Assembly (NCBI RefSeq): GCF_030530635.1 | Contig: NZ_JAUMUL010000042.1 | Location: forward strand, 1 to 31,470 | Length of the DNA: 31,470 bases | Source of the DNA: Actinomyces sp. | GTDB taxonomy: Bacteria > Actinomycetota > Actinomycetes > Actinomycetales > Actinomycetaceae | Reading direction: 5' to 3' | Part shown: positions 23,942 to 31,469 of the stretch, piece by piece | Position numbering within the stretch: position 1 is the stretch's first letter | How the letters are laid out: the number at the start of each line of letters is the position of its first letter | Program-made: the position numbers and the translations under genes | The notes under the pieces: generated by a model | Told to the model about the DNA's origin: nothing | What the model saw: only the letters and a program-made list of their open reading frames with translations | Database searches by the model: none

Positions 23942-24805
23942 ATGGGGTATGCGAACAGGCGGGACCAGATCCTGCTCGTGCTGTCGGCGGCGCACGGCGC
24001 TGCCCGAGCGCGCTACCTCGCCGCCAACCGCACCGCTCGGCGCGCGCTTACGCGCATGGTGGAGGAGGGCGTAGTCCAGGAGCATCCGGGGCGCGTCATC
24101 GCCCTTCCGGGGACCAAGCGGGAAGTCATTGTCGCCCGGCAGGTGGGCGGACTTATTGGCTGCACCCACGGTGTCGCCGCCTGGGGGCTCCCTGCTCAGA
24201 ACGGCCCCGGCCCCAACGTACACGTGCTGGTATCCACCACGCCGCGGGCAGCTCCGCTGCGCACCACCTGCCATCACATCCCTGACCTATACGTTGACCC
24301 CCTCGGCTCGCCCTACGCCGATCCAGAGACCATGCTGATCGCCTTCATGCGGTGCGCGGAACCGCTGGACGCAGTGATCGCCCTGGATGCGGCCCTACGG
24401 GGAGGCCTGGTCACCAAGATACAGCTGCGCGCCAGGTTGCGCGGCAACCGCAACGCCAAGCTGCGGGACCTGCTGGATCGCGCCAACCCGCGGGCCCGCT
24501 CCCTGCTGGAGACCATTGCCCGTTTTGAGCTCGAGGAGGCGGGCGCGACCCCCGAGGTGGGCGTAGAGGTGCCCATCGGGGAATTGGACCTGCTACTGGG
24601 GCGGCTGGACATTGAGACCGACGGGCACGAGTTCCACAGCCAGCGGACCGACTGGGAGCACGACCGCCATCGCGACCAATGGCTCATCGCGCACGGCTAC
24701 ACACCGCTACGGCTGACCTCGCGCCAGGTGCTCACCCATCAGACCGTCGAGTTGGTTCGCCCCATCGCGCAGCGCCTGGGTTACTGGCCCGATCGGGAGG
24801 CCTAA
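23942..24805 (+). CDS. AbiEi-like winged-helix / DUF559 (Vsr-fold) endonuclease-domain protein
   Basis: A 287-residue protein. The N-terminal half resembles the winged-helix and following region of type IV antitoxin AbiEi-like proteins (VEEGVVQEHPGRVIALP, GCTHGVAAWGLP). The C-terminal part (about 185-285) has the DUF559/Vsr PD-(D/E)XK-like fold: Glu190, Asp216, IETDGHEFH (224-232), RDQWLIAHGYTPLRLTSRQV. Such genes are common and usually solitary in Actinomycetota; their role is not established (defence, DNA repair or regulation have been considered). No AbiEii toxin gene lies beside it. ATG 23942 lacks a strong ribosome binding site. mtnN follows after 9 nt. Confidence 0.8.
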   Translation: MGYANRRDQILLVLSAAHGAARARYLAANRTARRALTRMVEEGVVQEHPGRVIALPGTKREVIVARQVGGLIGCTHGVAAWGLPAQNGPGPNVHVLVSTTPRAAPLRTTCHHIPDLYVDPLGSPYADPETMLIAFMRCAEPLDAVIALDAALRGGLVTKIQLRARLRGNRNAKLRDLLDRANPRARSLLETIARFELEEAGATPEVGVEVPIGELDLLLGRLDIETDGHEFHSQRTDWEHDRHRDQWLIAHGYTPLRLTSRQVLTHQTVELVRPIAQRLGYWPDREA

Positions 24806-24808
24806 GCT
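24803..24808 (+). promoter_or_regulatory. Candidate leaderless -10 box of mtnN
   Basis: TAAGCT ends 6 nt before ATG 24815, the same geometry as luxS and the AspT-type gene. It overlaps the stop codon of the preceding gene (TAA at 24803). Confidence 0.4.
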
Positions 24809-24814
24809 CGGGGT

Positions 24815-25585
24815 ATGAGCGTGATTCCGAGTCATGTGCCGCAGTCGAACCGCCGCCGAGTGGCCGCCGTGGTCGTGGTGGCGATGGAGGAGGAGGCCCG
24901 GCCCTTCCTGGACCGCCTGCCGCGGTGCGAGGGCGTGCTCTCCCCGGAACTGCCCGGTGGCGGCGAGGCCTGGCCGTTGAACCTGGGCGGTGGCCGTGAG
25001 CTGCTGCTGGTGCGCTCTGGCATCGGGCTGGTGGCGTCTGCGAGCACACTCGCGACGGTGCTCACGCAGGTGACCCCGGAGGTCATTGTCTCCGCGGGCA
25101 CCACCGGGGGTCTGGGCCGCGAGGTCGGGGTTGGGGACGTATGCGCGTCCACCGACCTGGCCTACACGGACGTGGACGCCACCGCCTTCGGCTACGCCCC
25201 GGGTCAGACCCCGGGGCAGCCCGCCATCTTCACCGCCGACCCCGCTCTGGTGGCACGCGCCGGCGCCGCGCGCGGTGCCCTGCACGCCGCCACGCCGACT
25301 GCGGGATCCGCCCGCATTCATGTGGGCCAGGTGCTCTCCGGGGGCTCCTTCGTCACCGCCGCGAATGTGGGAGCCACCCGCGAGCGCTTCCCGCGGGCGC
25401 TCAGCACGGACATGGAATCGACCGCCCTGGCGCAGGTGGCGCACGCCGCCGCCCTCCCCTTCGCATCGATCCGCGGAGTCTCGGACCTGTGCGGCCCGGA
25501 GGCCGGCCAGGACTTCCATATTGGCGCCGACGAGGCGGCCGCCCGCTCCGCGGCGGTGGTGCTGGCTACGCTTGCGGATGGCTAA
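24815..25585 (+). CDS. mtnN: 5'-methylthioadenosine/S-adenosylhomocysteine nucleosidase
   Basis: MTAN removes adenine from S-adenosylhomocysteine and methylthioadenosine (EC 3.2.2.9), giving the S-ribosylhomocysteine that LuxS uses. The 256-residue protein has AMEEEA at 23-28 (catalytic Glu region), SGIGLVAS, SAGTTGGL, the loop DVDATAFGYAPGQTPGQP, the ribose-binding TDMES (198-202) and the catalytic Asp224 in GVSDLCG. There are about 15 extra residues at the N-terminus. It is two genes downstream of luxS. Its stop lies 4 nt from the end of the convergent HxlR gene. Confidence 0.95.
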   Translation: MSVIPSHVPQSNRRRVAAVVVVAMEEEARPFLDRLPRCEGVLSPELPGGGEAWPLNLGGGRELLLVRSGIGLVASASTLATVLTQVTPEVIVSAGTTGGLGREVGVGDVCASTDLAYTDVDATAFGYAPGQTPGQPAIFTADPALVARAGAARGALHAATPTAGSARIHVGQVLSGGSFVTAANVGATRERFPRALSTDMESTALAQVAHAAALPFASIRGVSDLCGPEAGQDFHIGADEAAARSAAVVLATLADG

Positions 25586-25589
25586 GAGG

Positions 25590-25937
25590 TCACTGCGCCG
25601 AGTCGCGCCGGGAAGTGAAGGCCGAGGCCGGGCAGTCAAGACCCCACTGGTTCATCGCATCGAGTACCGGCCGCACGCTCTTGCCCAAGTCTGTGAGCTC
25701 GTAAACCACGCGAGGTGGAACCTCGGGATAAACGTTGCGGGTCACGATCCCACGGGACTCGAACATGCGCAGTCGACTGGTCAGGGTGTGCGCGCTGATC
25801 CCCGGCAGCCCCGCACGCAACTCTCCGAAACGGTGCGGTCCGTGCATTAACTCACGCACAATCAGCGTCGCCCACGGCCCGTCGAATAGGAGCAGGAACC
25901 TCTCCACCCCGCACTCGGGAACCTTGACTTCACTCAC
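25590..25937 (-). CDS. HxlR-family transcriptional regulator
   Basis: A winged-helix regulator of about 115 residues with the HxlR plan: an early Cys (VPECGVERF), GPWATLIVRELMHGPHRFGELRAGLPGISAHTL split over helices 2-4, and the wing VYPEVPPRVVYELTDLG. The Cys may sense redox or electrophiles, as in several HxlR proteins. I prefer GTG 25937, which has GGGAGAGG 8 nt upstream; TTG 25955 would add six residues. It diverges from the NmrA-type gene at 26001, a frequent HxlR arrangement, and probably controls it. Confidence 0.9.
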   Translation of the reverse strand: MSEVKVPECGVERFLLLFDGPWATLIVRELMHGPHRFGELRAGLPGISAHTLTSRLRMFESRGIVTRNVYPEVPPRVVYELTDLGKSVRPVLDAMNQWGLDCPASAFTSRRDSAQ

Positions 25938-25955
25938 GTCCTCGACCTCTCCCAA

Positions 25956-25980
25956 TAGTGCAGTTGACGTAACTAGTGCA
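25956..25980. promoter_or_regulatory. Candidate HxlR operator in the divergent gap
   Basis: TAGTGCA is repeated at 25956-25962 and 25974-25980, 18 bp apart, and between them AGTT-GACGT-AACT (25962-25974) is an inverted repeat. The site lies between the two divergent starts and includes TTGACG, a possible -35. Confidence 0.45.
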
Positions 25981-26000
25981 TCCTATGCCCTAATGGGTTC

Positions 26001-26858
26001 ATGGCTTACATCGTTCACGGCGCCACGGGCGCCCAAGGCGCCCCGGTCCTGTCTGCTCTCGCTGCCTCCGGACACACCCCAGTCGCCGCGGTCCGCCACA
26101 CGAAGGCGGTTCCCGCGGGCACCGCAGCCAGAGAAGTCGACCTGCTCTCAGCCGACTCTCTCGCAGCTGCTTATGACGGTGCCGAGGGCGTTTTCGTCCA
26201 TCTCCCCATGGGGGCAATGGATTCCGCCGCCCAGGCCCGGGCCGTTGTCGATGCGGTGAGCCGAGTCCGCCCCGGCCGCGTCGTCATTTCCACCAGTGGC
26301 CAGATCGTTGACCAGCCGGGATCGCCTTTGCAGGCAGCCCCTGACAGCCCCATCATGAAGCTAATCAACGGAGTCATCGACTCAGGGGTCTCAGTGGCCG
26401 TAGTCGCCCCCCGCCTCTATCTTGAGAACCTACTCCTGCCGGTTGTACTGGACCCCGTGCGTCAGGATGGTGTCCTGCGCTACCCGCTTCCCGCTTCATA
26501 CCCGGTCGCTTGGAGCTCCCACTTGGACGTGGCGGATGCCGTCGCCCGCCTGTTGCTGGATACCTCAATCACCGGCACGGTCGCCGTTGGCCACAGGCCG
26601 GGCCTTAGGGGACCGGATCTGGCCGCGGCCTTCAGCTCACACCTGGATCGCGATGTGCGCTTCGAAGCCATCACGCCCGAGGCCTTCGGCGAACTCATCA
26701 CGACGCTGTTCGGACCAGCTGCGGCACCGGTAGTCGACCTTTACCGGGCTCTCAACGCGCAGGACGACAACACCATCTCCGAAAGCAATAGCGCCCAGAC
26801 GGTCCTGGGACTCCAGCCGCGCCCGGTCGAGGAATGGTTGAAGGAACTGGCGGTATGA
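26001..26858 (+). CDS. NmrA-family NAD(P)-binding protein
   Basis: A 285-residue atypical short-chain dehydrogenase. The dinucleotide motif GATGAQG is at 7-13 near the N-terminus. VVISTSG lies at the strand-5 position, and there is no YxxxK catalytic pair, as in NmrA/HSCARG redox sensors and quinone-reductase-like QorB proteins. Paired divergently with an HxlR regulator, it may be a redox- or quinone-responsive enzyme (inference). ATG 26001 lacks an obvious ribosome binding site. It ends 43 bp from the convergent transporter gene. Confidence 0.85.
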   Translation: MAYIVHGATGAQGAPVLSALAASGHTPVAAVRHTKAVPAGTAAREVDLLSADSLAAAYDGAEGVFVHLPMGAMDSAAQARAVVDAVSRVRPGRVVISTSGQIVDQPGSPLQAAPDSPIMKLINGVIDSGVSVAVVAPRLYLENLLLPVVLDPVRQDGVLRYPLPASYPVAWSSHLDVADAVARLLLDTSITGTVAVGHRPGLRGPDLAAAFSSHLDRDVRFEAITPEAFGELITTLFGPAAAPVVDLYRALNAQDDNTISESNSAQTVLGLQPRPVEEWLKELAV

Positions 26859-26866
26859 GACCCGCA

Positions 26867-26897
26867 GGGTGTTGAAGTCGACGGGCCGCGAACACCC
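26867..26897. terminator. Hairpin between convergent genes
   Basis: GGGTGTT (26867-26873) pairs with AACACCC (26891-26897). It occupies most of the 43-bp gap between the convergent NmrA-type and AspT-type genes and could stop transcription from both sides. Confidence 0.4.
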
Positions 26898-26901
26898 CGA
26901 C

Positions 26902-28488
26902 TCAAATAGCCACCAGCACCTGCACCATGACGATTTTGACCACGATCGCCAGGGCGAACAGCGTGGCGTAGCCGGCCTCAACCCGCTCATCGTCCCGTTT
27001 TGACAGGGCGAAGGCGAGGATCGCGGGCTGGCCCACCAGCCCCGCCAGGCCGCCGGCGGCCCGCGGCGCGCTCAAGCCCACCCGGCGGGAGCCCGCCAGC
27101 AGCACCACCGCGCCCACCACCACGATCAGTGCGGCCAGTCCACCCACCGCCAAGCCCGTCATGGACAAGGCGGAGGCGGCGAAGTCCTGGCCGGAGGCCA
27201 GCCCGATGGCGGCCAGGAACAGCAGTAGACCGAGCTGGCGAATGGTGGCATTGGCAGCGTGCGGCAGCTGCCAGATGAAGGGGCCGGTGCGCCCCAGGCG
27301 ACCCAGCACCATGCCGACCACGAGCGGCCCCGCGGCCACACCCAACCGCAGGGAGATGCCACCGGGCAGTGGGATGGTGACCAGCCCCGCGAGTACGCCC
27401 AGGGCCATGCCGACTCCGACGGAGAAGGCGTCGATCTGGGAGATGGACTTCTCGGAGTCGCCGAAGTAGTCGGCGGCCCGCTCCAGGTCGCCGGAGGGAA
27501 CCACGGCCAGGACTCGGTCACCGAGTTCGAGCACCAGGTCGTCGTGGGCGAGCAGATCCAGGTCGCCGCGGCGCACGCGGGTGATGACGCCCTGGAAGCG
27601 GCCGTGCATGTCGAGTTCGCCGATGGTGCGGCCGGCCACGCGGGTGGAGGAAACGGTCAGGCGCCGGTAGTCGACCACGGTGCGGTCCTTGGCCAGGCAG
27701 CGGTCGTAGCCGGTGCCGAGCTCGTGGATGGCGTCCTCCAGCGCGGCCGGGGCGCCCACGATCACCACCTTGTCTCCCGGCAGCAGCTCCTCGTCGGGGG
27801 AGACGACGCGGGTGGCGCCGTCTCGCTCCAGGTAGGAGATGCGGATGCGGTTGCGCCGGAAGACCTCCAGCTCGTTCAGGGCGACCCGGCGCAGCAGGTA
27901 CGCGCTGGTGGCGCTCAGCCCGTCGGCCGAGGCGGGGCGCGGGTCACGGCGCCCCGGCCAGTCACGGCCAATGACCAGGGCGACGATGAGGATGGCGACG
28001 GCGACTCCGACGGGGTAGGCCAGCGCGTAGCCGACGGCCGGCTCCTGGGTGCCGGCGGCCTCGATTGCGGAGTCCAGGACGGGGCTGGTCAGGGCGCCCG
28101 CGTAGGCGCCGGCGTCCATGGCCGGGCTGATGCCGGTCAGGTGGGCATACACCGCCCCGGCGCCGCCGGCAAGCACAAGCGCCAGCACGCATAGGGCCAT
28201 GAGCGGCAGTTGGCGGCGCAGATTGCGGAAGAAGGTGTTGCCGGCACCGATGCCGACGGTGTAGCAGAACAGGCCCAGGCCCAGGCTGCGCAGCAGGGTG
28301 AGGTTCTCTCCCAGGCGCGCATCCAGGGCGCCGACGGCGAGGCCGACGAACAGCGCTCCCGCGGCCCCGAAGCGGATCGGCCCGAAGGGGATCTGCCCGA
28401 CGGCGGTGCCGAGCCCGATCACCAGAAAGACGGTCAGGATCGGCGCGGAGGCGAGCACGTAGACGACGGAGGCGAGTATTTCTGGCAC
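26902..28488 (-). CDS. AspT/YidE-family antiporter with two RCK_C domains
   Basis: A 528-residue membrane protein of the aspartate:alanine exchanger family. Five or so helices (1-180) precede a cytoplasmic middle with two TrkA-C-like regulatory domains (about 200-285, DEELLPGDKVVIVGAP; about 290-365, HDDLVLELGDRVLAVVP), then another five or six helices (375-528). This is the standard layout. Substrate is unknown, probably a small carboxylate or amino acid. GTG 28488 has TAGCCT 6 nt upstream, so it may be leaderless. It diverges from cstA. Confidence 0.88.
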   Translation of the reverse strand: MPEILASVVYVLASAPILTVFLVIGLGTAVGQIPFGPIRFGAAGALFVGLAVGALDARLGENLTLLRSLGLGLFCYTVGIGAGNTFFRNLRRQLPLMALCVLALVLAGGAGAVYAHLTGISPAMDAGAYAGALTSPVLDSAIEAAGTQEPAVGYALAYPVGVAVAILIVALVIGRDWPGRRDPRPASADGLSATSAYLLRRVALNELEVFRRNRIRISYLERDGATRVVSPDEELLPGDKVVIVGAPAALEDAIHELGTGYDRCLAKDRTVVDYRRLTVSSTRVAGRTIGELDMHGRFQGVITRVRRGDLDLLAHDDLVLELGDRVLAVVPSGDLERAADYFGDSEKSISQIDAFSVGVGMALGVLAGLVTIPLPGGISLRLGVAAGPLVVGMVLGRLGRTGPFIWQLPHAANATIRQLGLLLFLAAIGLASGQDFAASALSMTGLAVGGLAALIVVVGAVVLLAGSRRVGLSAPRAAGGLAGLVGQPAILAFALSKRDDERVEAGYATLFALAIVVKIVMVQVLVAI

Positions 28489-28494
28489 ACCTCC

Positions 28495-28500
28495 AGGCTA
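28495..28500 (-). promoter_or_regulatory. Candidate leaderless -10 box of the AspT-type gene
   Basis: On the minus strand TAGCCT is followed by GGAGGT and then GTG 28488. The GGAGGT directly abuts the start, too close to act as a normal ribosome binding site, which favours a leaderless transcript. Confidence 0.4.
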
Positions 28501-28548
28501 GCGGGAGAGGGTCCGGCGAGTCCCCTCGAGCTGATGGTGGCTGCGGTA

Positions 28549-28578
28549 TTGTCCGCGAACCCGTGCGGGAACTAGGCT
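28549..28578 (+). promoter_or_regulatory. Candidate cstA promoter
   Basis: TTGTCC (28549-28554) and TAGGCT (28573-28578) form a -35/-10 pair with an 18-bp spacer, 51 bp before ATG 28630. Confidence 0.5.
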
Positions 28579-28629
28579 GCCTGGGTACGGGCCCTCCCGG
28601 GTCCGCCTTGCACCCGTCCCTGCTCAACG

Positions 28630-30021
28630 ATGAGAAAACCGCATGGATACCACACTGCCTCTGCCGCACCCGAATACACCCCCGACGTGGAGCGCCTGAT
28701 CATCCGCAACCGTCAGGGCGTGCCCGTAGGCATACAGCCGCATACCAAGTGGACCCCGAGGAAGATCGCCCTGTGGGTTGCCATCACGGCCCTGGGCGTG
28801 CTGGGCTGGTGGATGCTCGCCGTCGCGCGCGGCGAGAGCGTCAACACCATCTGGTTCGTGGTCACCGCGATCTGTACCTACGCCATCGGCTACCGCTTCT
28901 ACGCCCTGTACATCCAGCGCACCATCATGCGGCCCGACGACACCAACGCCACCCCGGCTGAGCGTATTAACAACGGCCGCGACTTCGACCCGACCCACCG
29001 GGTGGTCCTCTACGGCCACCAATTCGCGGCGATCGCCGGCGCGGGCCCGCTGGTGGGCCCGGTCCTGGCCGCCCAGATGGGCTACCTGCCGGGCACGCTG
29101 TGGATCATCCTCGGCGTCGTCGTCGCCGGGGCGGTTCAGGACATGCTGGTGCTGTTCTTCTCCATGCGCCGCGGCGGCCTCTCCCTGGGGCAGATGGCGA
29201 CCGACGAGATCGGTCGGGTCGGCGGCACCGTGGCCACCGTCGTCGTCCTGGTCATGCTGATGATCGTGCTGGCGGTGCTGGCCATGGTGTGCGTCAACGC
29301 GCTCGCCGAGTCCCCCTGGGGCGTGTTCTCCGTCAGCTGCACCATCCCGATCGCCATCTGCATGGGGCTGTGGCTGCGCTTCGTCCAGCCCGGCCGCATC
29401 ACCCAGGTCTCGCTCGTCGGCTTCGCCATCCTTATCGCCGTCATCATCTCCGGGCGCTGGGTGGCGGAGTCCTCCTTCGTCCAGTACCTGCACCTGTCGC
29501 CCACCACCCTGGTGTGGTGCATGATCGTCTACGGATTCCTTGCCGCGGTACTGCCCGTGTGGGTGCTGCTCACTCCCCGCGACTACCTGTCCACCTTCAT
29601 GAAGGTAGGCACCATCGTGGTGCTGGCCGCCGGCATCATCATCGTGCGGCCCGTGGTGGAGATGGCCGCTGTCTCCGAGTTCGCCCTGAACACCGACGGA
29701 CCCGTGTTCGCCGGGCAGCTCTTCCCCTTCCTGTTCATCACCATCGCCTGCGGCGCCCTGTCCGGCATGCACGCCACCGTGTCCTCCGGCACCAGCCCGA
29801 AGATGATTCAGAAGGAGAGCCAGGTCCGCATGATCGGCTACGCGGGCATGCTCATGGAGTCCTTCGTGGCGATCATGGCTCTGGCGGCCGCGGTCTCGCT
29901 GAGCCCGGGCATCTACTTCTCCATGAACACCTCCGCCGCCACCATGAACGCACTCGCCGGCGACGACGTCGTCGCCACCGCCTCCAACCGTGAGGAGGTG
30001 GCGGCGGCGGCCGGACGATGA
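28630..30021 (+). CDS. cstA: CstA pyruvate/peptide transporter, N-terminal part of a split gene
   Basis: CstA (carbon starvation protein A) is a large inner-membrane transporter of pyruvate or peptides. This 463-residue frame holds the first two thirds: a hydrophilic leader, then NNGRDFDPTHRVVLYGHQFAAIAGAGP, LPGTLWIILGVVVAGAVQDM and SGMHATVSSGTSPKMI, all CstA hallmarks. It then ends abruptly in SNREEVAAAAGR with TGA at 30019-30021. In whole CstA proteins (about 700-770 residues) this point is followed by some 40-50 residues including TGGAPTLAVGMA; these are absent. The break lies in a GGC-repeat run (29999-30010). A deletion with frameshift, natural or from sequencing, is the likely cause. 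Confidence 0.85.
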   Translation: MRKPHGYHTASAAPEYTPDVERLIIRNRQGVPVGIQPHTKWTPRKIALWVAITALGVLGWWMLAVARGESVNTIWFVVTAICTYAIGYRFYALYIQRTIMRPDDTNATPAERINNGRDFDPTHRVVLYGHQFAAIAGAGPLVGPVLAAQMGYLPGTLWIILGVVVAGAVQDMLVLFFSMRRGGLSLGQMATDEIGRVGGTVATVVVLVMLMIVLAVLAMVCVNALAESPWGVFSVSCTIPIAICMGLWLRFVQPGRITQVSLVGFAILIAVIISGRWVAESSFVQYLHLSPTTLVWCMIVYGFLAAVLPVWVLLTPRDYLSTFMKVGTIVVLAAGIIIVRPVVEMAAVSEFALNTDGPVFAGQLFPFLFITIACGALSGMHATVSSGTSPKMIQKESQVRMIGYAGMLMESFVAIMALAAAVSLSPGIYFSMNTSAATMNALAGDDVVATASNREEVAAAAGR

Positions 30022-30806
30022 TGGGCTTCTGGTACCACTTCGCCATCATGTTCGAGGCGCTATTCATCCTCTCCGCCGTCGACGCCGTCACGCGCGTGGC
30101 GCGCTTCCAGCTGGGTGACGCCCTGGGCAACATCTGGCCGAAGTTCCGCGACCCGTCCTGGCATGTGGGGGCGTGGGCGACCACCGGCGTCGTCGTGGCG
30201 GCCTGGGGTTCTCTGCTGCTCATGGGCGTGACCGACCCGCGCGGCGGCATTCAGACGCTTTACCCGCTGTTCGGCATCGCCAATCAGCTCATCGCGGCCA
30301 TCGCCCTGCTGCTGTGCTTGGTGATGACGGTGCGCAAGGGGCGGCTGAAGTACGCGTGGATACCTGCGATCCCGCTGGTCTTCGATACGGCGGTGACTTT
30401 CACGGCGTCGTGGCAGAAGATCTTCTCCACCGACTCGCGGGTGGGCTACTTCCAGCAGTGGCGGGACGCCCGCGCACTGCTGCCGACGCTCACCGACGCG
30501 GAGGCGATCGGCGTCCAGAGGGCCATCGTCCGCAACACCATGATCCAGGGGACGCTGTCAGTGGTGTTCCTTGTGCTCGTCGCCTTCGTCATGCTGTGCG
30601 CGGCCATCACCATGGTGCGGGCAGTGCGCGCCGGGGACACGACGACGTCCGAGGACCCGTATCAGGAGTCGAACTTCTACGCCCCCGAGCACCTGTTCGC
30701 CAGTCCGCTGGAGAAGAAGCTCGTCAAGGAGTATGCGCTCGTGGGTGATCCGGCGCTGATTCCGGGCGCTTCCGCCGACGCGCACGGCGCCGACGGGAGC
30801 CGCTGA
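30018..30806 (+). CDS. cstA: CstA, C-terminal part of a split gene
   Basis: This 262-residue frame restarts CstA at MMGFWYHFAIMFEALFILSA, the conserved helix that follows the missing segment, and runs through PLFGIANQLIAAIALLL to a normal C-terminal tail. The ATG at 30018 overlaps the stop of the first part (ATGA). Coupled translation of two half-proteins is formally possible, but no ribosome binding site lies at normal distance (GAGGAGG is about 20 nt upstream) and the conserved TGGAPTLAVGMA region is missing from both. I treat the locus as a probable pseudogene or sequence error. Confidence 0.82.
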   Translation: MMGFWYHFAIMFEALFILSAVDAVTRVARFQLGDALGNIWPKFRDPSWHVGAWATTGVVVAAWGSLLLMGVTDPRGGIQTLYPLFGIANQLIAAIALLLCLVMTVRKGRLKYAWIPAIPLVFDTAVTFTASWQKIFSTDSRVGYFQQWRDARALLPTLTDAEAIGVQRAIVRNTMIQGTLSVVFLVLVAFVMLCAAITMVRAVRAGDTTTSEDPYQESNFYAPEHLFASPLEKKLVKEYALVGDPALIPGASADAHGADGSR

Positions 30807-30807
30807 C

Positions 30808-31122
30808 GTGGAGTTGGCAGGAGTACCGGCCCCCACTGCGAGCCGAGGATCGCCCGGGACCGCTGAGATGGCCGACGTGCCCGCCGGGGCGGCCGAGGCC
30901 GTCGGTACGACGGCTCCCGCGGCGCGGTGGGCGCGCCGGATTCGCGCGGGCCTGGCCCGGGCGCGCGGGTTGTGGCGCGACTTCACGGGCGAGTCGGCCT
31001 ACGACCGCTACGTCGAACGGCATCGGCGCGAGCACCCCGACCACGCACCGATAAGTGCGCGCCAGTGGTGGCGGGCCCGGGCCGACTTCGAAGGCCGCAA
31101 CGTCTCCGTCGGCTGCTGCTGA
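30808..31122 (+). CDS. YbdD/YjiX (DUF466) small CstA-partner protein
   Basis: A 104-residue protein whose C-terminal half is the DUF466 family: ARGLWRDFTGESAYDRYVERH, HPDHAPISARQWWRARADFE and the Cys-Cys end. The family is usually encoded directly after cstA and is needed for full transport activity by CstA-type pyruvate transporters in E. coli. The N-terminal 40 residues are a variable Ala/Gly/Pro extension. GTG 30808 lies 1 nt after the cstA stop; internal starts further in would give a protein nearer the usual 65-70 residues. Confidence 0.85.
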   Translation: MELAGVPAPTASRGSPGTAEMADVPAGAAEAVGTTAPAARWARRIRAGLARARGLWRDFTGESAYDRYVERHRREHPDHAPISARQWWRARADFEGRNVSVGCC

Positions 31123-31345
31123 TCTGCCGGTGACCGGGCGGTTGTGCATCTTCCAGTGCCGGATCATGGACACGACCTCGGGCGTGGCCAAGGAATGAAT
31201 TACCCGGGGCCGGTGAGCGCCTTACGGGGTTCGGGTGCATTTAGTTGCGCCGGTTTACGGGCTCTGCGGTTTGTGGGTGTGGTGGTGCGGGCCCGCGGGT
31301 GGTCGTGTTAGGTGTGTTGTTCGGTGTGCACCGGGCCGGCTAGGT
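31123..31345. other. Gene-free region after ybdD
   Basis: I see no gene, RNA or clear terminator here. A GGTCGTG motif at 31301 suggests that decayed copies of the right-end repeat extend into it. Confidence 0.45.
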
Positions 31346-31469
31346 GGTCGTGCTCGGGACTGGGAGGTCGTGCTTGGGCGCGCGAGGTCGTGCTCGGGCG
31401 TCCGGGCGAGGTCGGCGTGGGGCCTGCGCGGACGTTCTGAGGCTGACGAGGACTTGTGGCCGGCGGGGA
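31346..31469. repeat. Degenerate 20-bp tandem repeat array (right end)
   Basis: Six units start at 31346, 31366, 31386, 31410, 31430 and 31450; all are 20 bp except the third (24 bp). The consensus is close to GGTCGTGCTCGGGCTGACGA. Its reverse complement is the left-end repeat: for example 31385-31401 is the exact inverse of 11-27. The array is cut by the window edge. Confidence 0.75.

Noticed and set aside
28624..29772. Minus-strand frame of 382 codons opposite cstA
   Set aside because: Its composition is Asp/Gly/His/Gln-rich shadow sequence and cstA is clearly the real gene.
29990..30025. Programmed frameshift within cstA
   Set aside because: A frameshift alone would not restore the conserved segment that is missing between the halves; there is also no slippery heptamer, only GGC triplets.
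31140..31240. Remnant coding sequence on the minus strand after ybdD
   Set aside because: A short stretch reads as plausible protein but I recognise no family and see no start or ribosome binding site.
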